Shown piece by piece: positions 60,934 to 64,000 of a stretch of 64,000 nucleotides of DNA. The notes under the pieces were generated by a model that did no database searches, was not told the DNA's origin, and saw only the letters and a program-made list of their open reading frames with translations. Made by a program: the position numbers and the translations under genes. Every line of letters starts with the position of its first letter. Position 1 is the first letter of the stretch. The DNA is from Rhizobium sp. CCGE 510 (GTDB lineage: Bacteria > Pseudomonadota > Alphaproteobacteria > Rhizobiales > Rhizobiaceae): assembly GCF_000292525.1 (NCBI RefSeq), contig NZ_AEYF01000022.1, forward strand, positions 62,001 to 126,000, read 5' to 3'.

Positions 60934-61350
60934 TTAGCCGCGTATCGCCGTCGAAGTCGGCGGACGACATAAGATCAACGCCCCTGTGAGTTGTGTATCG
61001 CCGGGAGCGTCGGCAAACATGCTTCCCGTCCATACTAGGGTGTCGGGTGCTTTCATGTTTTTTGCGGCGAGGAAGATCAGCTTGTCGGATTGTGTCACAG
61101 CACTCAGCTGAAGCTTTTCGCCTTCGACGAAAGTCGTCGAGGTTATTTGGTCCTCAAACGTGCTTGAGGACACCGCATTTCGGGTGAAATCGAGGGTGAA
61201 CTTCTTGCCTAAATCGCTGGTTTTACAGGTTGCTGTATCGTGACAGGCTTCACCGAGCGTGCTGCATTCAAGGATCGAGGGGAGGGAGCCCGCCACAGCT
61301 TCACTCTGAATGACAAGCGAAAGGGCAATAGCCCAGGATAAACTTTGCAC
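60934..61350 (-). CDS. Secreted hypothetical protein
   Basis: 138 residues from a GTG (VQSLSWAIALSLVIQSEAVA), a signal peptide. The mature part has four cysteines (ECSTLGEACHDTATC, then LILC near the end) and a beta-rich core (FTLDFTRNAVSSSTFEDQIT). A longer start at 61389 is possible. Function unknown; divergent from the exporter gene. Confidence 0.6.
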   Translation of the reverse strand: MQSLSWAIALSLVIQSEAVAGSLPSILECSTLGEACHDTATCKTSDLGKKFTLDFTRNAVSSSTFEDQITSTTFVEGEKLQLSAVTQSDKLIFLAAKNMKAPDTLVWTGSMFADAPGDTQLTGALILCRPPTSTAIRG

Positions 61351-61564
61351 GGTCTGACCCCGATGTGTTGAATGCCCCACGCCGACCATTTTGGCCAGGC
61401 GAGGAGCCTGAAATACCTGAACTTACTTGGCGGCGATATAGAAAATTGCGGCATTTACCCAGCAAGCTTGAGCCGTTTGTAGATTTTCTAGGACAGGTTG
61501 CGGACGATGCTCATCTGCGCTAATCAGAGCCGAATTTCATTCAGGCGTTTCCTTCGGCTTATCA

Positions 61565-63256
61565 ATGTCCCATTTTTCTAGCAACAATGGTGAGCCGGCC
61601 TCGCTGGCCTGGTTCGCCAAATCGACCTTGCCCTATACGCCATTGGTCGCCGAAGTCATGCTGGCCGCCTCGGTGATCCGCCTGATGGGATTGGTGCAAC
61701 CGTTCGTCTTCCAGACGGTGATCGATCGCGTGCTCCCGTTCCAGCGCGAGGCGTCGCTGGTCCTGATCGTCGGCATCCTCATGGTCACTGCCGTGTTCAC
61801 GGTGATCCTTGATGTACTGTCCTCCTACCTGAGCAACCATATCGCCAACCGGCTGACCGCCGAACTGGCCAGCCGGATCTTCCGCCATGTCCTTAATCTG
61901 CCGCTTGCGTTTCTGCAGCGCTGGCAGGTCGGCGAGACCCTGGCGCGGATCGGTGAGATCGACACGGTGCGCGGCTTTTTGACGGGCACGGTGGCGAGCG
62001 TCGTGGTCGATGCCCTCTTTGCCGTGATCTATGTTGTGGCGCTGTTCGCCCTCAGTCCCTTTCTCACCCTCATCGTGCTGATTGCGCTGCCGCTGCAGCT
62101 CGTTGTCTTCGGGGCCTTTGGCCCTTTCCTGCGTAACCGCATGCAGACGGCTTTCCTCTCCGAGTCCTTTCACCAGTCCCGGCTCGTCGAAATTCTAGGC
62201 AATCTCACCACCGTCAAGGCGATGGCCGGCGAGCGCATCCAGCACGCCCGTCTGCAGGACACGTTGATCGCGAGCCTCACCGAGCAGTTCCGGGTAGTCA
62301 AATGGGACATTGGCTCGGGCGCCATCCAGAACCTCATCGGCAGCGGCTCCAACATTCTGATCATCTTCTTCGGCGCCCAGTTGGTCTTTTCCAACACCAT
62401 AACGCTCGGGGAACTGATCGCCTTTCACATGCTCTCGGACAAGGTCGCCGGGCCGATTATGTCGCTGTCGACGGTCTGGCAACAGTGGCTTGGCCTGAAG
62501 GTCGCCCGTCACCGGCTCGGGGATCTAATCAATGAGCCGTCGGAAGAGGAAACGCTCAAGCCCGCCTTCGACCTCCAAGGTGTTGCCGAGGTCGAGATGA
62601 AAGACATCTGGTTCGGCTACCAGCCGGACCATTTCATCATCAAGGGGTATTCGGTCAGGATCACCGCAGACCGGCCCACGATCATTGTCGGCCCGTCGGG
62701 ATGCGGCAAGTCGACCATCGGGAAAATCCTGGTCGGCCTCTACCAGCCGATGTCGGGCGTCGTCGCCGTCGACGGGAAGGATATTTCGGAATTTGATCCT
62801 TATAGCCTGCGCAGGTGCCTTTCCTACGTTCCGCAGGAGCCGGTGCTGTTTTCAGGTTCCATTCTCGAAAACCTGCTGCTTGCCAATCCATCCGCCACCG
62901 CGGAGGAGATCGCATGGGCACTGCAGGCGAGCGGCAGCCACGACTTCGTAGCGAACCTCGAAGACGGTCTCGAGCAGCAGGTCGGCGAGCGCGGCGGCTT
63001 CCTGTCGGGCGGCCAGCGCCAGCGGCTGTCGATTGCACGCGCACTGCTGGCGAAGCCTTCGATCCTCGTGCTGGATGAGCCGACCAGTGCGCTCGACGAC
63101 GAGGCGGCGGGCGTCGTCGTCGCCACCATCGCCAATGTCAGCAAAACCATAGCGACCATCGTCATTACTCATCGCCGGGACCTTCTGGGCGAGGACATCA
63201 ACGTCGTCGATCTGGGCACGGTAGCCCATTCGCCGCTCCGGGTGCTGCATGGCTGA
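61565..63256 (+). CDS. Type I secretion ABC transporter, membrane/ATPase subunit
   Basis: 563 residues. Five or six membrane helices in the first 300 residues (VFQTVIDRVLPFQREASL is the HlyB/PrtD-type exporter start), then the ATPase: Walker A VGPSGCGKSTIGKILV, Q-loop SYVPQEPVLFSGSI, signature LSGGQRQRLSIARALLA, Walker B ILVLDEPTSALDDE and the H-loop VITHR. No N-terminal C39 peptidase. It likely exports an RTX-type protein. The next gene, HlyD-like, overlaps by 8 bp. Confidence 0.92.
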   Translation: MSHFSSNNGEPASLAWFAKSTLPYTPLVAEVMLAASVIRLMGLVQPFVFQTVIDRVLPFQREASLVLIVGILMVTAVFTVILDVLSSYLSNHIANRLTAELASRIFRHVLNLPLAFLQRWQVGETLARIGEIDTVRGFLTGTVASVVVDALFAVIYVVALFALSPFLTLIVLIALPLQLVVFGAFGPFLRNRMQTAFLSESFHQSRLVEILGNLTTVKAMAGERIQHARLQDTLIASLTEQFRVVKWDIGSGAIQNLIGSGSNILIIFFGAQLVFSNTITLGELIAFHMLSDKVAGPIMSLSTVWQQWLGLKVARHRLGDLINEPSEEETLKPAFDLQGVAEVEMKDIWFGYQPDHFIIKGYSVRITADRPTIIVGPSGCGKSTIGKILVGLYQPMSGVVAVDGKDISEFDPYSLRRCLSYVPQEPVLFSGSILENLLLANPSATAEEIAWALQASGSHDFVANLEDGLEQQVGERGGFLSGGQRQRLSIARALLAKPSILVLDEPTSALDDEAAGVVVATIANVSKTIATIVITHRRDLLGEDINVVDLGTVAHSPLRVLHG

Positions 63257-64000
63257 TACCATCGCTTTTTCCGCAACGTCGCCTACAATCCGCCTGACCA
63301 TCTGGGTCTTTCTGCTGATGTTCCTGTCGATCGTGATCGGCAGCGTGGTGTTCACCACCGAGATCATCGCGACCGGGCAGGGGCGTATCGTGCCGATCGC
63401 GCGCGTGCAGACCATCCAATCCCGTTTCCAGGGTAAGGTCGCCGCCATCCACGTGCGGGAGGGCCAACGGGTCTCGCAGGGGGATGCGCTGGTCAGCCTT
63501 GAAGACACCGAGGCCCGCAGCCTGGTCGACCAGCTCGGTGCGAACCTGCAGGCGCTCGAACAGGACCAGCTTGTCGCCAACGCGGTGCTGGCGCCCTTGT
63601 CCGGGGTTGATCCCGCATCTCCCGTCTTTGTGTCGTCGGGATTGGAGAAGGTCGCCGGTCAGCCGCACGCGGCTTCCGAAGCGAGCGTGGCTTTGGTGCG
63701 TGCAATTTTGGTGTCGATCAGCGATGACGTCGCTCAGCTGGATTCCGCCCTGCGCAAGACCGAGTCTGCCGAGAGCGTCAGTCAGGTACGTCTCGCCAAC
63801 GCCAACGCCGATTACCGGATCGTCGCCGACAAGTTTAAATCCTACGACGCTTTGGAGAAACAGGGCGTCATCAGCCGGGCGGATTATTTCGACCGGCTGC
63901 GGGAAGTGACCGTCGTCGAAGGGGAGGTGACCGTTGCCTCGAAAACGCTGCAGCAGCTCGCCGCCGAGAAGGATGAAATCCGCAAGCAGCGTCAAAAGGT
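63249..64000 (+). CDS. HlyD-family type I secretion adaptor (partial, C-terminus off window)
   Basis: Starts MADTIAFSATSPTIRLTIWV, with a membrane helix (IWVFLLMFLSIVIGSVVFTT), then the lipoyl-like GQGRIVPIARVQTIQSRFQG with AIHVREGQRVSQGDALV and a coiled coil to the window edge. It is the periplasmic adaptor linking the ABC transporter to a TolC-type channel. About 250 codons are visible. Confidence 0.9.
   Translation, partial: MADTIAFSATSPTIRLTIWVFLLMFLSIVIGSVVFTTEIIATGQGRIVPIARVQTIQSRFQGKVAAIHVREGQRVSQGDALVSLEDTEARSLVDQLGANLQALEQDQLVANAVLAPLSGVDPASPVFVSSGLEKVAGQPHAASEASVALVRAILVSISDDVAQLDSALRKTESAESVSQVRLANANADYRIVADKFKSYDALEKQGVISRADYFDRLREVTVVEGEVTVASKTLQQLAAEKDEIRKQRQK

Noticed and set aside
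28199..64000. CRISPR array
   Set aside because: No regularly spaced repeats of the required length seen; the repeats found are inverted or leader-type.
28199..64000. Insertion sequence or transposase gene
   Set aside because: No DDE transposase recognized; recombinases present are two tyrosine types and one serine type.

Overview
The window reads as an alphaproteobacterial chromosome, most likely Rhizobium or a close relative (inference). The evidence is the gene content (a BA14K protein, a MarR-GNAT fusion, DUF6429 and DUF4087 proteins), RIME-like palindromic repeats of the rhizobial type, high GC, and an alphaproteobacterial LexA-type box.

Bases 1-28,122 are ordinary chromosomal backbone. 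Regulator/enzyme pairs dominate: HxlR with an NmrA-like quinone reductase; TetR with an MFS exporter; a MarR-GNAT fusion; Lrp with an Asp/Glu racemase; AraC with an alcohol dehydrogenase. Also present are a type II NADH dehydrogenase, a Tet(M)/OtrA-like ribosomal protection GTPase, a GT2 glycosyltransferase with a polytopic partner, ilvC and ilvE, a class I/II aminotransferase, an aldo/keto reductase, an endonuclease/exonuclease/phosphatase protein, a NUDIX protein and a PhzF protein. Decay is visible: a frameshifted secreted protein (16069-16513), a twice-frameshifted PIN toxin remnant (19730-20045) and an ABC ATPase stub (24281-24453). The stretch between ilvC and ilvE carries a small toxin-antitoxin cargo.

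A tRNA-Lys(CTT) at 28123-28198 is followed at once by a tyrosine integrase, and from there to the end of the window the content is that of an integrated mobile island whose far end is not in view. Its mobility parts are a MobA/MobL-type relaxase with a convincing RSF1010-like oriT just upstream, a TraG/VirD4-type coupling ATPase with no visible membrane anchor overlapped by an HtpX-like M48 protease, a second tyrosine recombinase and a serine resolvase. No VirB-type channel genes are present, so it looks mobilizable rather than self-transmissible, as far as this window shows.

The cargo is rich in conflict and defence genes: a tight TIR / caspase-like / RyR-like operon (29594-31239); a second TIR protein with an unknown partner (41273-42728); a Fic protein with a small upstream gene (43188-43979); an orphan DNA methyltransferase and a parDE pair (45119-46436); a PIN-like protein; two related TIR-like proteins of the Cap12/PycTIR type (48821-49906 and 57452-58348), the second in a cluster with DUF6650 and DUF4238 genes; and a von Willebrand A protein whose metal-site motifs are in circularly permuted order (53234-53863). 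A 1021-residue RTX/vWA/Calx-beta protein (34366-37431) and a type I secretion ABC transporter plus HlyD-type adaptor at the right edge (61565-64000) probably form a secretion theme.

The strongest candidates for something new are the RyR-like third gene on the TIR-caspase operon, the permuted vWA protein, the AT-rich segment bounded by inverted repeats beside the serine recombinase, and a candidate small RNA near 52478-52597.
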